From Chionoecetes opilio (Eukaryota; Arthropoda; Malacostraca; Decapoda; Majidae), in NCBI GenBank assembly GCA_016584305.1, contig JACEEZ010022664.1, forward strand, positions 167,591-231,590: DNA of 64,000 nt. The letters are read 5' to 3'. A program made the translations under genes and the position numbers. Position 1 is the first letter of the stretch, and each line of letters opens with the position of its first letter. Of this stretch, positions 53,527 through 63,912 are shown one piece after another. The notes under the pieces are model-generated. The model was not told the DNA's origin. It made no database searches and saw nothing but the letters and a program-made list of their open reading frames with translations.

Positions 53527-54868
53527 TGCACATAAAGAAGCTGGGTACATATTTCTTTTTTGGTTGATTTGGAAATGTAATGAAATGCTGTAGTGGTGAA
53601 TATCATGAAGCATTGAAAAGGTTGGCTGCAATAAGTCATGAATTATTATCTATAGTCTATTTTATTTATTATGGTCAAAATGCATTAAGGAAGCCACGCC
53701 CCCTGCCTCCCCTTCTATTCTACGGGGCAGCTGATTGGTGCATTCCTCGTATCATTGCTACCAATCACAATATCTTCACTACTTAACAGCGCGTGACCAC
53801 TGGACAGAGCAATCTTCACTACAGAGGGATTTTTGATTTTGTCACCCTCTGTAGTTAAGATTCCTCTGTCCAGTGGTCACGCCGCTGTTAAGTAGTGAAG
53901 ATAGTGTGATTGGTAGTGATGATACGAGGAATGCACCAATCAGCTGTCCCGTAGAATAGAAGGGGAGGCATTATATAGAAGATGATAGCACAAGGCAGCA
54001 GCTCTGGGTATTCTTTGTCTGTGAGGGAAAGATGATAGCACAAGGCAGCAGCTCTGGGTATTCTTTGTCTGTGAGGGAAATAATGAGGTAGTATTCCAGT
54101 TTGACACAGAACACTTTGGTGGGCAAACTATTGTTTTCTTGTATTTTTGCTGTTTTGAATAATTCTGCTAAACGTTTCTGTTGCAAATCCCTTTTTTGTG
54201 TGTTATTTTTTGTTAGTTAGGTTAAGTTTCGGTTATGTTCAATTTGTTTTTCAATAATTTTTGTCGCAAATCACTGAAAAATAACTAAAAAAAGACTAGT
54301 GATTTGCGACAGAAACTGTTAACAGATTAATTCAAAACAGCAAAAATCACCAGAAAAAATAGTTTCGTCCAGCCAAAGTAAATTCGACGTCAATTTACAA
54401 GAATATATTATTAGTGAGAGATGCCCATCACTCCCTCATGTCTTGGGGTTTCTCTACAGTGAGGTGAGGGACTGCAGAGTTATGTATTCAGAGCTAGAGG
54501 TGCCTGTCATGTATAAGGCTTAAGTGACATGGGCAAGTATGTGGCTTTTAAGTCTAGGGAAAGGATTACCTCCCTCATAAACTTGCCCCATCATCATCAC
54601 CTCCAGCCATGACACGGACGCCAGCCACCACCACCTAGTTACTCCGGGTGGTGGCTGGCGGGAGAGGTGAATCTTTTCTACACTGATTTGTGTCACGGGT
54701 CATTTGTTTACATTTTGGGGTATTATTCCAGATGAACACCGAATTCACTTTGGTGGACGAAACTATTTTTTTCTGGTGAGTTTTGATGTGTTTTGAATCA
54801 ATCTGCTAACCGTTTCTGTCGCAATATATATGTATTAGGTAAAGGTTATAGGTTAGGTTTGGTTAGGT

Positions 54869-54911
<43 letters not shown>

Positions 54912-57430
54912 TCATTTATGTTGCTCAAAAAAAAAGTTATTTGCGACAGAAATGGTTAGCAGATGAATTCAAAACGCATCAAAACTTACCAGAAAAGAAT
55001 AGTTTCGTCCACCAAAGGAAGTTCATCTGGAAATTTACCCATTTTGGTTACGTACGTTGTGCTGTTCTTTTCTTTGTTGCACCGGAGACCTTTTTATGGC
55101 AATTCTGTGCTCTGAGAAACTCCTCCCTCCCTCAGGTGAAAGGTTCCATTGCATTGTCTCTGTTGTACTGATGATGGTGTGATGTGAATAAGTGATGTGG
55201 TGATGGAGGTAAGGTGTCACACAGAACGCAAGTCACATATAAATAGTATGCGGACTCATGTTGAGGGACCATTGTGTATACCTGGCATTCTTGAGGTGGT
55301 GGGCCTTTATAGCTTTTCTTCACTTCACAAAGGACTGGCCAAGGGCAAAAAAATTAAGTAACAATAAACCTGCTTAGTTGCCAGTCCCTATAAAGAAGAC
55401 TAAGAGAATATATAAAGGGGTAGGTGGACCAATTTAATTTATAGTGCAGGACATTGATGTGGGGATACAGTACAGCTCTACATGTCAGCAAGAAAGTGCA
55501 TGCATGTGGGTACACCAATAATAATAATAATGATGATTTTATTATTGCCCGGAGGCATGCAGACAAAAAAAGCAACAACAACAGACAAAGAGTTAACTTA
55601 AGTATTAGAGCAGTAATAAAAAAATTAAAGGATAATGTTTTGTTACAGTTCAAGGAGGCGGACATGAACCAGTTGATGGACTCCAAGTTGCGATGTGTGT
55701 TCGAGTTGCCACCCGACTCTTCCGCCCAGCCAGCCCAGAACAACCTTGACGCCTCGCCAGCACTCCAGCCCAACGTGATGGAGGCCAAAGCATCACCCAA
55801 GGCAAGGGTTTCATACCACACACACACACACACACCGTTTATTAATGCCCTGCAGCTAATAATTATTCAATTTTTTTAGTTAGATGGATATAAAGAATTG
55901 TTGGAAAGGAAGGAAGTGAAGGGAGGAAGAGGAAGGAAAGAGAGAGAATAAAGATGGTGAGAGACAAATTTATGTATACACACACACACACGCACGCACA
56001 CACACACACACACGGGAACTCCGTAGTGTAAGGGTTAGAACGCTCGGCTCTCAACCGAGAAGTGTTCGATCCCTGGGCGGAGCGAAGACAGACGGGCGGT
56101 CTTCTTAAAACCCGAGCCCCTGTCCACCCAGCAGTGAATGGGTACCGTGTGTTAGCCAGGGGTTTGTGACCCCCCTCCCGGGGTGATGGCTTCGGCCAAC
56201 ACTAAGAACTAAGGATGAATGATAAAAATGTTGATATGGAGACGGGGCCATACGAGCGTCGCTCTGGCCCTGTAAAATACAACTAGATGAATACACACAC
56301 ACACAAAAAAAAAAAACACACCCAGCTGGCCATGCCCTAAAAAAAAAAAACCTAGCTGGCGATGCTCTCTACCTCTCAGGGTGTGTTGTGGAACCAAGTA
56401 ATTTTGGAATAAGCTGCAATTGGTGATATTTAAGTCTTGAAAATATCCAAGAGTGGAAGGCAGAGAGTTGCCATCAGTTGCAGGAAGCATTAGTGTGAGT
56501 GAGTGACAGGGTGTGTGTGCAATGCTTTCCTTGATGTCATTGTTACCGTAATATACATGTAACTGTCCTCTGGTCGGGATAACAAGGGGCCTAAGACCAA
56601 TCACAGTGCATCCATTAACCTTTAAATTGAATAGGAAAGTGATGAAATGAGAGACTACATTGAGTTGGGTTTGTCACAATGTGTTGTCTCAAACATTTCA
56701 GTCATCCAGCGAAGGAGAACTCAAAAAGGCCGGTGACGAGATCAAGCGACTCCGAGAGGAAATCAGCTCACTTCGCCAGGAAAATCTTCAAATCAAGGTA
56801 AGTACTGGGGAAGGTGTGATGGGAAGGTGAGGCTCAGAAAGACTATTAGAATAAACCTGAGCAAAATTCATATGGCTGTTGTGGTGATTATTTTTTAAGG
56901 TAATGGAGCATCCAGAATATTGATCATTATTATTATTATTTTTGTGTAAACATATAGACAGATGTAAAAACAGGTGATGAAGGAGGCACGAGCTGGGAAG
57001 TGAGTACTTTATTCCTGACTAGCTTCGCCTCTACTGGGCTTCTTCGGAGGAATATGACTCGCAGGCCGACTGTCCCATATTTATATCCCTCGGAGGATAT
57101 TATTTCTATTTCTATCCCTACTTATATTTATATATATATCCCTACTACTACTACTTATATTTTTATCCTTATTTACCTATAATTTTATCCCTAGAAAATT
57201 ATTACTATTATAATTATTTATTAGCCTGAGTAGGACTGGCACATGAACCTGCCCCTTGTCTGCTCCCACAGGAGGACTCCCTGAGGCAACGCGCCTCCGG
57301 CAACCCCGGGGAGAAGAAACCCCTCATCATCCCCCACCACGACACCCAGCAGGCCAACCCCATGATGCACCTGGTGGTGGCCTTCCTCATCGCCCTCGTC
57401 GGCTTCATCGTGGGCAAGTTCATCCTCTGA
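47772..57430 (+). CDS. Vap33: VAMP-associated protein (VAP-A/B, Vap33), complete gene of six exons
   Basis: The joined exons encode 241 residues, the normal VAP length. Residues 1 to about 125 form the MSP domain, with [20 protein letters not shown], the VAP signature [36 protein letters not shown] and [13 protein letters not shown]; the proline equivalent to human VAPB Pro56 is present at residue 56. A coiled coil ([19 protein letters not shown]) and a C-terminal membrane anchor with a GFIVG motif follow. VAPs are tail-anchored ER proteins that bind FFAT-motif partners at membrane contact sites and carry lipid-transfer proteins. Phases match at every junction. The promoter has a CRE and an NRF1-type site. 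Introns 1 and 2 are full of nested transposons. Confidence 0.98.
48613..48965. repeat. direct repeat of a 75-80 bp segment
   Basis: Copies at about 48613-48690 and 48880-48960 share ggtaacrcctcacatgtat and cttrgggacccgcatgccag, continuing into agacacc. They bracket the LINE relic. A local duplication or remnants of one retroelement tail are both possible. Confidence 0.5.
48700..48860 (-). mobile_element. LINE 3' UTR relic in Vap33 intron 1
   Basis: It shares gtctggccttttt...ggcactccctga, tgctgtctgggtctt and ttctctggtcatcca with the fragment at 50600-50755, but lacks coding sequence. It lies between two copies of a ggacccgcatgccag direct repeat. Confidence 0.6.
49600..50007. mobile_element. 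foldback element with long poly(T)/poly(A) loop in Vap33 intron 1
   Basis: Arms of about 95 bp (ttatagtttcacccaaacca, cttatgtttttctggtgtgt and complements) enclose T-rich, ggttaggttaggttt-like and A-rich tracts. Related to the elements at 54090 and 54726. Confidence 0.75.
50170..50240 (+). CDS. Vap33: Vap33 exon 2 (MSP domain)
   Basis: It follows an aatttttcag acceptor and encodes [20 protein letters not shown] then VCFK, ending TTTAAG|GTGAGT (phase 1 in, phase 0 out). Human VAPB has [20 protein letters not shown] at the same place. Confidence 0.97.
50304..50516. mobile_element. piggyBac-like MITE, copy 6
   Basis: It starts TTAACCCCTTCACGCCCAG and ends GGGTCTCAAGGGGTTAA with exact TTAA at both sides, just after Vap33 exon 2. 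Confidence 0.83.
50580..50970 (-). pseudogene. LINE 3' end fragment in Vap33 intron 2
   Basis: The minus strand reads [40 protein letters not shown] and [17 protein letters not shown], with the same C-x2-C-x8-H-x4-C knuckle as the 38.4 kb fragment, followed by a T/C-rich 3' tail (50640-50760 on +). It is a truncated insertion. Confidence 0.75.
51102..51305. mobile_element. MITE of the ACGAGGYGAAAA family, copy 5
   Basis: tactctgcttttttacgagg to gcctcgctacaaaaatagac with the family interior, in Vap33 intron 2. Confidence 0.7.
51512..51690. repeat. 35-bp minisatellite, 5 units
   Basis: Unit caaatatgcctcaaaatctg then ataaattttctaaaa in Vap33 intron 2. Confidence 0.93.
51715..51930 (-). pseudogene. 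second LINE C-terminal scrap in Vap33 intron 2
   Basis: The minus strand reads [20 protein letters not shown], parallel to the [18 protein letters not shown] end of the neighbouring fragment, with a poly(T) interruption at 51810-51832. It is a more decayed relative. Confidence 0.55.
51935..52766. mobile_element. piggyBac-like MITE, copy 7, split by hAT-like MITE
   Basis: It starts TTAACCCCTTCACGCCCAG and ends GGGTCTCAAGGGGTTAC. The element is interrupted at TAAACAGG by the 613-bp hAT-like MITE and ends about 35 bp before Vap33 exon 3. Confidence 0.83.
52054..52666. mobile_element. hAT-like MITE, copy 2, nested
   Basis: Same termini and tatttaaatac interior as the copy at 17675, opposite orientation, with a perfect non-repetitive 8-bp target duplication TAAACAGG at 52046-52053 and 52667-52674. 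It is inserted in a piggyBac-like MITE. It contains a 19-bp tandem (atttcaaggaaatatcctt) at about 52260-52420. Confidence 0.92.
52803..52991 (+). CDS. Vap33: Vap33 exon 3 (VAP signature)
   Basis: 63 codons from cgttcacag to GGTCTG|GTAAGG, phase 0 both ends. It has [20 protein letters not shown] and [20 protein letters not shown], including the Lys and Met of HKFMVQ that contact FFAT motifs in characterised VAPs. The tail [10 protein letters not shown] differs from the vertebrate APTDTSDMEAV linker. Confidence 0.98.
53468..53522. repeat. (CA)n microsatellite
   Basis: About 27 dinucleotides in Vap33 intron 3. Shorter tracts are at 55817-55836 and 55979-56012. Confidence 0.95.
53704..53970. mobile_element. 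foldback element in Vap33 intron 3
   Basis: Arms of about 125 bp: tgcctccccttctattctac and ctgattggtgcattcctcgt on the left have complements ending at 53970, around a short loop atttttgattttgt. A 51-bp direct duplication (gatgatagcacaaggcagca...) follows at 53979-54079. Confidence 0.8.
54090..54400. mobile_element. foldback element, related family, copy 2
   Basis: Left arm ttggtgggcaaactattgtt, ctgctaaacgtttctgttgc; right arm complements with aacagattaattcaaaacag and atagtttcgtcc. In Vap33 intron 3. Confidence 0.65.
54726..55033. mobile_element. foldback element, related family, copy 3
   Basis: Arms ttccagatgaacaccgaatt...ctttggtggacgaaac and gtttcgtccaccaaag...gttcatctgga; loop carries poly(T). 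A partial relative is at 44525-44620. Confidence 0.72.
55649..55801 (+). CDS. Vap33: Vap33 exon 4 with GC splice donor
   Basis: 51 codons from ttgttacag, phase 0. It encodes [20 protein letters not shown] completing the MSP domain, then a Pro/Ala/Gln-rich linker ending [10 protein letters not shown]. The best donor is AAG|GCAAGG, a GC-AG intron; the next GT, at 55808 (AGG|GTTTCA), is weaker and would add Ala-Arg in frame. Confidence 0.93.
56012..56310 (+). mobile_element. tRNA-derived SINE between (CA)n tracts
   Basis: The head gtagtgtaagggttagaacg-ctcggctctcaaccgag-...-gttcgatccc folds as a tRNA with a CTC anticodon loop (Glu-like) and Pol III A and B boxes. The body continues cagcagtgaatgggtaccgt, ggagacggggccatacgagc, ctggccctgtaaaatacaac and ends in (CA)n. 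Body-only copies occur at 13745-13905. Confidence 0.8.
56702..56797 (+). CDS. Vap33: Vap33 exon 5 (coiled coil)
   Basis: 32 codons from aacatttcag to ATCAAG|GTAAGT, phase 0. [20 protein letters not shown] then [12 protein letters not shown] shows heptad spacing and corresponds to the VAP coiled coil (human [20 protein letters not shown]). Confidence 0.95.
57272..57430 (+). CDS. Vap33: Vap33 exon 6 (membrane anchor and stop)
   Basis: It follows a tgctcccacag acceptor. It encodes [30 protein letters not shown] and the membrane span [19 protein letters not shown], ending FIL-TGA. The GFIVG glycines are the dimerisation motif typical of VAP anchors. The overlapping minus-strand frame is a shadow. 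Confidence 0.97.
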   Translation, partial: EDSLRQRASGNPGEKKPLIIPHHDTQQANPMMHLVVAFLIALVGFIVGKFIL

Positions 57431-60400
57431 ACACCCTCGGCACCCGGGGCCCGAGGTCGCTAGGTAGTCGTTGGCCGTTTTCTACCACGCCGACGCGCCG
57501 GTCAGACTCCCCGGGGGCTGTCGCAGGGAGGCGGCCCCCCACCCTACCAGCTGGATGTAATGGCTGCTATTGTATGTAGCTGTTTGCCTTTATTCCATGA
57601 TGACATTATACTTGAATATATTCTAAATTATCAGATAGATTTGAGCATGTTGAGAAGCCATTAAAATTACCGTAAATTGCCCGATGAGACGTCTTCTCAC
57701 TCTAGATTGTGAACTAATGGAAGCCTTCTGTAGCTTCTGTAACCAGGAATTCAATATATTCCACTGACAAGCCATATAGACCGCTTGAACTTATTTGATA
57801 TAGGAACTACTATTAAAATACAGTTATACAGTTTTTAATGGTCAATTATTTTGTATGAAAACTGCAGAAAATGTTACCTTTATTTATGCAGGAAAACATA
57901 GCATTGTGCATTTGAAGATGCATCACTTTGCCTGTGATTAGTTATGACTCACATTGTGAACTACTTCATGTGCTCTTTTCATATATTTAGCCATAGATGA
58001 AGCTTCAATGACTTCAATTAGCTTGGGACTTACCCTTTGCCCAAGCATCATGTGACAGCTGCAGTGCAAGATGGGTCATAGATATCTATTTATATGAAAT
58101 GTATTTATTCAACACCATCACCAGATATTGTTGAATAATAGGATAAAAGAATTAGAGACGCTTTCTAATTTTTATTTGTCTCATTACAACAGAACCAATA
58201 TATTTCATGTCAGGAAATGACTGTGTAGTTCTCATAGCAGTAGGTATATTTTTTTCTATTTTATTTATTTCTTCCCCCAATATTGAATTACTACATTCAG
58301 TGACTTGAATACCTTTGCTATTACGTGCACGAGTTTGCTGGGTTTTGTTACGTTGTCTCACTCTTCCGCCAGTCTCCCGAGGCAGGCTGGGAAGACTGAT
58401 ACACTAAGAGGAGTATCAAAGTTTTTAACACATTACGTATCCTTTTGCTGCCGAGGTCGCGGCGCATCTAAGTGTGTACAGGGTTTACCGAGGGCAGAAC
58501 AGGCATGAGGCATCAGTCACGTGGGTGTAGGACTGTAGGTAGTAGTGGAATTTGATCTATAGCCTCCAAAGACGCTAGAAGGAAAGTCCTACATGTTTAT
58601 TTGGTCCACGAGTAAGGCCATCGGGGACTTGCCTCTTGACTATAACACGTAGCTACACGTCTACATAACTGCAGGACTCGTGGAACATGCAGCCCTTTAT
58701 AAGGTGTGACCCAGCATGGACTTACCGTGAAATATTACCTAGGTCAGTTGATTTTTTGTCCCTGTATTGGTTTTGCAAAGATAGTTTTAATTCCTTCCCT
58801 TATTTATGTTCTGAAGTCATAGGAAGAAACCTCAAGATGCATAACAGGATTTGGGTGCACTAAGGAGGTGCCTCAGAGATTAGATTCAAATAGTGGCACT
58901 GTCAAGGTGAATATCAATGTATGGTTTGTCTCTCTTTTTTTTTCATTTGTGTACATTATTGTAGAATGGAAGAGCTGTTTGTACAAAAGGACAATTATCC
59001 TTGTATATAAGTTAGTGTGGTATGTTCTTGTCTTCAGTAAGTCTTATTTCTTATTTCTGTCTTTTGTGATCCCCACCCACGGTTTATGTACATTTAATCT
59101 AAACATTCATTGTCATTACTTGTGAACTGTTGACATGTCTGTAAACTCTCACCGAGAATTTGTAAAGCATTGGTAGATGTGAACCATCAAACAGTACGTA
59201 CTTGTGAACGGTGAAAGTTTGTGACATGTCCTGACACTTCCCAGTAAATAATTGCTTGTCAACACTTCCTTGTGCACAGGACAAACATGGCTAAGATCCA
59301 GGGGTCTGACAGACATACCTCAATTGGCAGAGTCCGTGTTACAACATGTATCATTGTCTGCTACTAATTCTAGGCAGTGTAATGGAGTGTAAACAGTGTA
59401 TTTTCTACACTAGTTTGTAATGCCAAAATGGTCAGTCCCGGAGAAATTTGTACCGTGTGTACAGTGTGCAGCGTGTCATGATAAATGTCACACCTTAATG
59501 TACAGCTTGCTTTCGTTTCTCCTTCCTGTCCTCACGTATAGTCATAGCTATAGCAGTCACAGATCAAGGCTTTGCAACTAGCACTAGGTGATCACACTAT
59601 TTCATCTTTTTGAGGAAAGCTAGAGTACATGAATTTATTGCTTTAGATCACATCTTTGCCTCTTGATTCCTGGGTATGAGAGTAAATTTCTGTTAGATGT
59701 TATGAGTTGAACCAGGATGGGAGAAGCAGATTTTAGACCTGTGTTGGGGAAGAGAGGGGTGGAGGTGGCGGTGGTGGAGGCTGAGGGGGCGAGGTGTGCT
59801 GAGGTGGTGCTGGTGAGACACTCGGGTAGCCGGGGTGAGCAGCCGCCCGGGGTGGGAGTGGCTTAGCAATGCTTTGTTTATAATGCCGTGAGATAGTTTT
59901 GTTTGTTTTGCCATATCATCCGCCTTCACCATAGCTGTTGAGATGTTTGAAGCATAGCATTTATTTTGACGCAGCTTCACCACACATTAACTAAACTGTT
60001 GGGTTACATTAAATACTAAACAACAAATAGTGTTTTATTGCAGAAAGTGATTGTTCATAAGTCACCATTGATGATTAGAGATAAGGTTTTGGTGTCCGAT
60101 GTATTACTCAATTTACAACCAACTTTTTCTTGTGCAAAATTGATCTCGGCTAAGAGTAGTGCAATCACTTACATAATGCGGGATACTTACTCATATACAC
60201 TTATCCTATTTAAGGTGGACATGAACACTTCACTGCCAGTGGTTTTGAACGGCAACCAATAAGCTTGTGTGATTTTCTCTTCATCCCATAGTCTTATTTC
60301 CCCCTTGGCATTAAATCAATCAATCCATCATCTCACATTCATTTGCCATCCCTTGCCACATCTTTACAACCTTACATATATCGGTAGCTTTTAATTGTAT

Positions 60401-60530
60401 CATGCCCTCTTGCGTTTTTACTGATCTACCTTCTTAATCTGTCTTAACTCTGCAGGGGTTTGTCATGTGCAAGTACTAATAGCTGATTCAGTCACGCCAT
60501 GGCTGTCCTCTGGTCCCCCTAACACTTGAA
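57431..60530 (+). other. Vap33 3' UTR and downstream unique sequence
   Basis: The first 120 bases after the stop are GC-rich, the rest AT-rich single-copy-looking DNA with no supported gene. Possible ATTAAA signals are at 57660-57665 and 57811-57816. No terminus can be fixed. No MITE of the families seen elsewhere was recognised before 60533, an unusually repeat-poor stretch for this window, consistent with a long UTR. Confidence 0.4.
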
Positions 60531-60532
60531 TA

Positions 60533-60597
60533 CATAAGAACATAAAATAAGGAGTAGCTACAAGAGGCCGCAAGACCTACACGTGGTAGTTCCTGTA
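60533..60597 (+). mobile_element. ACGTGGTAG repeat copy
   Basis: acataagaacataaaataag then gagtagctacaagaggccgc and aagacctacacgtggtagtt. Confidence 0.7.
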
Positions 60598-61569
60598 ATA
60601 CCAAACACTTCATCTACAAGCTACTTATCCCCATTTTTTGGATGCTCTATGGGCCTAGTGACATATATTGGCCTCTTTATTAGACAGAACTATTGAAAAT
60701 CATAGTATTCTCTGCCAATCCTCATATTAGACATTGCCTCTGAGAGATAATGTAAAGTAGCAGAAGTGAGATGCACAAAACGGGATGAAAACTGAAACCC
60801 TTTACAGCCCTTCAGCAATATCCTCTCAGTATTGCAGCATTAATGACGTAACCGAAGCGCCAGTATTGCAGCATTACCTAGGATTTCAACAAGTATGATA
60901 TGGTATGCTGATGTCTGGCACATTTCCCCCTTTTTTGGCATTAAATCAATAAATTGTTTTTGGTATGCCTTTTATAGTGCAAGATCAGCCCTGATTTCGT
61001 AATACAGTAAATGTGTGTTCAGAGCTTTCAGGAACCTTATGATAAGCAAGACAATATGGCCTTCCGGTTGAATAAGAAAACAGGTGAGAATAACATTAGT
61101 TAAGTTAGGAAAAAAAAAAAAAAAAATCCAAAGAAAAAAAAAAAAAGCAAGTCCGTAGAAAAGGTGCGCCAGTGTTTGTTTACATTTTGGGAAGCATAGC
61201 AGCCAGCACGCCGCGTACACACGATTTTGTTAATACTACAATCCATCAAGGTAAGCCATCATGTAGCTGTCATCCATTAGGAGTATGAGACGGTATGTGT
61301 TCCTGTGGTTACTTGGTTATGTTCATATCTATGCTGCTAGCCTGTGTTAGGAGAGGGGATGAGGGGGCGGGACACCTTTCTTGGTCACCCTATATCTGTC
61401 TCTCCCTTCGAAGCGGTGGTGATGGTGGGGGTGATTTACTCGTGATTGATTTATGGTGAATAACATGCGACAGACGTGTGTTGCGAGGTCCTACAGGTGT
61501 GTAATGACAGGTGTGGTGTGTGTGACAAAGGGAGAGAAATGATGTTACACTCAGTATGTCTTATCTCAC

Positions 61570-62055
61570 CTAAAGATACGGCGTGAACCACGTACCGTCG
61601 CGGCTACAGGTACGGCGCGGGGCATAGTGGGGTAATTATGGAGGAAAGTTTCACGTTCGTTTTCAGAGACACCAACTACTTTTTCTTGACCTACAATAGG
61701 TGCTTGTTCTAATGGTGCTATTTTTATTTTGCGCAAACCAAAAAAAAAATGAAAAAAAAGATTGAAACCTAACCTAACCTTATGTTTTAACCTAACCCAA
61801 CCCAACCCAACCCAACCCAACCTAACCTAACCTTACAGGTTTTAAAGAAACCTAACCTAACCTTAACCACAAAATATTATTATTTTTTTTTATTTTTTTA
61901 TTGAGCGCAAGTAGAGTAGTAGTGTACAGTATACTGAGCCAAAAAAAGAATTGAATTCGTGAGTAGTAAGGTCTGTAGCGTACGTGAAACTCTCCTCCAT
62001 ATTAACCCATAGTGGTCCATAGCAAGCATCTCTCGGGCATGCTGGACTCGAAGCT
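61570..62055. mobile_element. foldback element with CCTAA-rich loop
   Basis: Arms near 61610-61670 (gcatagtggggtaattatgg, aggaaagtttcacgt) and 61985-62030 (acgtgaaactctcctccata, ttaacccatagtgg) face each other. The loop contains degenerate CCTAA/CCCAA repeats at 61765-61865. Confidence 0.6.
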
Positions 62056-62170
62056 AGAGGCAGCCGTAATAAAGTTAACCTGTCCTCAGCCGTAATAAAA
62101 CCAGAATGCTTAGTAAGAAACAGCAAAGTCGTCTGAAGTTCCCACCCACGTAACGTTTTTTATATATATA

Positions 62171-62233
<63 letters not shown>

Positions 62234-62500
62234 CATTGAAGCCAATAGCGCCAATAGGCTATTTTATCATATGGAGGGACGTGATGGCTGGCCCTCCGCC
62301 CGTTGGTTGGTGCAGGCTGGATTTTTATAGTGACACCTGTGATGTTATAGGTGAGGGTCCGTTTTCTATGATGGTCTACCCTCAGTTTCTCGGAGTCCCT
62401 TAATGGAGAGGGGACCATAAATATCCCCAGGTCGGACCGACTCAAAGGTGACGACTCGAGGTGTCTTGATACTTCTAGCCTTCTCTCCTGAAACTTCTGC

Positions 62501-63258
62501 AACATTCGCGGTCTTATATCTAACTTTCTCTCTGTTGAACATCATCTCTCCTCCTCTCTCCTCATCTCTCCTAACTCTGCTTGTTCTCATACTGTCCGAG
62601 ATAGAGAGTTGGCTCACAAACGATACCGTAAGCATCCATCTCCTGAAACTCATGCCCTTTATATTTCTGCCCGTAATCATGCCAAATCTTTACTTCAACT
62701 TACCCAAAACTCTTTCATTCATAGAAAATGTCACTATCTTTCTGAATCAAATTCCTCTCGTGACTTCTGGCATCTAGCAAATAACATCTCTAACAATTTT
62801 TCTTCTTCATCTTTCCCTCCTATGCTTCACCCAGATGGCTCCACAGCTGTCTCATCTATTTCTAAAGCTGAACTCTTCGCTCAAACCTTTGCTAAAAATT
62901 CCACTCTAGTTGATGAAGGACTTGTTCCTCCTTCTCCTCCACCCTCTGACTATATTATGCCTGTCATTAAGATCCTTCGTAATGATGTTTTCTTTGCCCT
63001 TTCTGGCCTAGATCCTCGGAAGGCTTACGGTCCTGACGGAGTCCCTCCTATTGTTCTCAAAAACTGTGCTTCTGTGCTTGCACCTTGCCTGGTCAAACTT
63101 TTCCGCCTTTGTCTATCTACTTCCACCTTTCCTTCTTGCTGGAAGTTTGCTCACATCCAACCTGTTCCTAAGAAGGGTGACCGTTCTAATCCTTCAAACT
63201 ACTGTCCTATAGCTTTGACTTCCTGCCTTTCTAAAGTTTTTGAATCTATACTTAATGT
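62501..63258 (+). pseudogene. jockey-like LINE: endonuclease start fused to reverse transcriptase fingers
   Basis: One frame stays open from NIRGLISNFLSVEHHL, the start of a LINE endonuclease domain, into DRELAHKRYRKH, FWHLANNISNNF, DPRKAYGPDGVPPIVLKNCA, PVPKKGDRSNPSNYCPIALT and SCLSKVFESILN, which are reverse-transcriptase fingers motifs of jockey-type elements. Nearly the whole endonuclease is therefore missing. After 63258 the sequence switches to unrelated GC-rich DNA before the catalytic palm, so the copy cannot be autonomous. The window ends within the element. Confidence 0.88.
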
Positions 63259-63912
63259 TAAGCCCCATGCACCTTGCGGGAGTAGTGCGCGGGGGCTCAA
63301 CCCAGAGCCCAGTTGAAGCTCTTGTTTAGCGGCCCCCCAACCCGCTATGGTTCTATCCAATCGGTCGCTGATGTGGCATGACAATTAACCCCGGCACCCC
63401 TACCTGAAGGGTGCCAGGTTGGGCATATCTCCAGGTACTGAAGGTAAACGGGGCAGTGCCCGTGGCGTCGGAGATACGGGGAGTTTGCATCCCCAGGCTG
63501 GTAAATGCCCCGGCATTGCCGGGGGGGCGACCCTCCCTGTCCCCCCCGAGGTCCCTGACTTGCTTACAGCTACCCCGGGGGCATCCTTAATCGCCTGCCC
63601 CTGTCATGCACTGTACGTATTATTAATACATCACCATCTGCTGCATAGCCTCCTGGTGGACCTGTACGTGGTACTCAAGGGGTCATCAAACCCTGCTGTG
63701 TGTGTCTCGCCATGCCCCGGGGTTCCAGGGGTAACCCAGGGGAAGCCTCAGGTGCAGGTGTCTAGCAGGGCGTCGTAGCAGCGTGTCTATTAAGGCGTCG
63801 TAGCAGCGTAGAGTTTCACCTCCGCCCCCCGCCCCCCTGCTAGTGTCTCGCCCCAATGCCCAGGGCCCTCGGGAGACGCCCAACTCAACAGGAACTAAGT
63901 GATTCACGGAGA
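63259..63912 (+). mobile_element. 654-bp GC-rich segment replacing or interrupting the RT palm
   Basis: This block separates the RT fingers from the thumb-side piece at 63913. It has G/C homopolymer runs, a short tandem (cgtcgtagcagcg at about 63768-63810) and no recognised protein. It resembles an untranslated leader of another retroelement, but I could not assign it. No clear target duplication was seen at its edges. Confidence 0.5.

Noticed and set aside
61765..61870. Telomere or interstitial telomere (CCTAA)n
   Set aside because: Short, degenerate, mixed with CCCAA, and located in the loop of a foldback element; the TTAGG runs at 32775-32815 are equally short.
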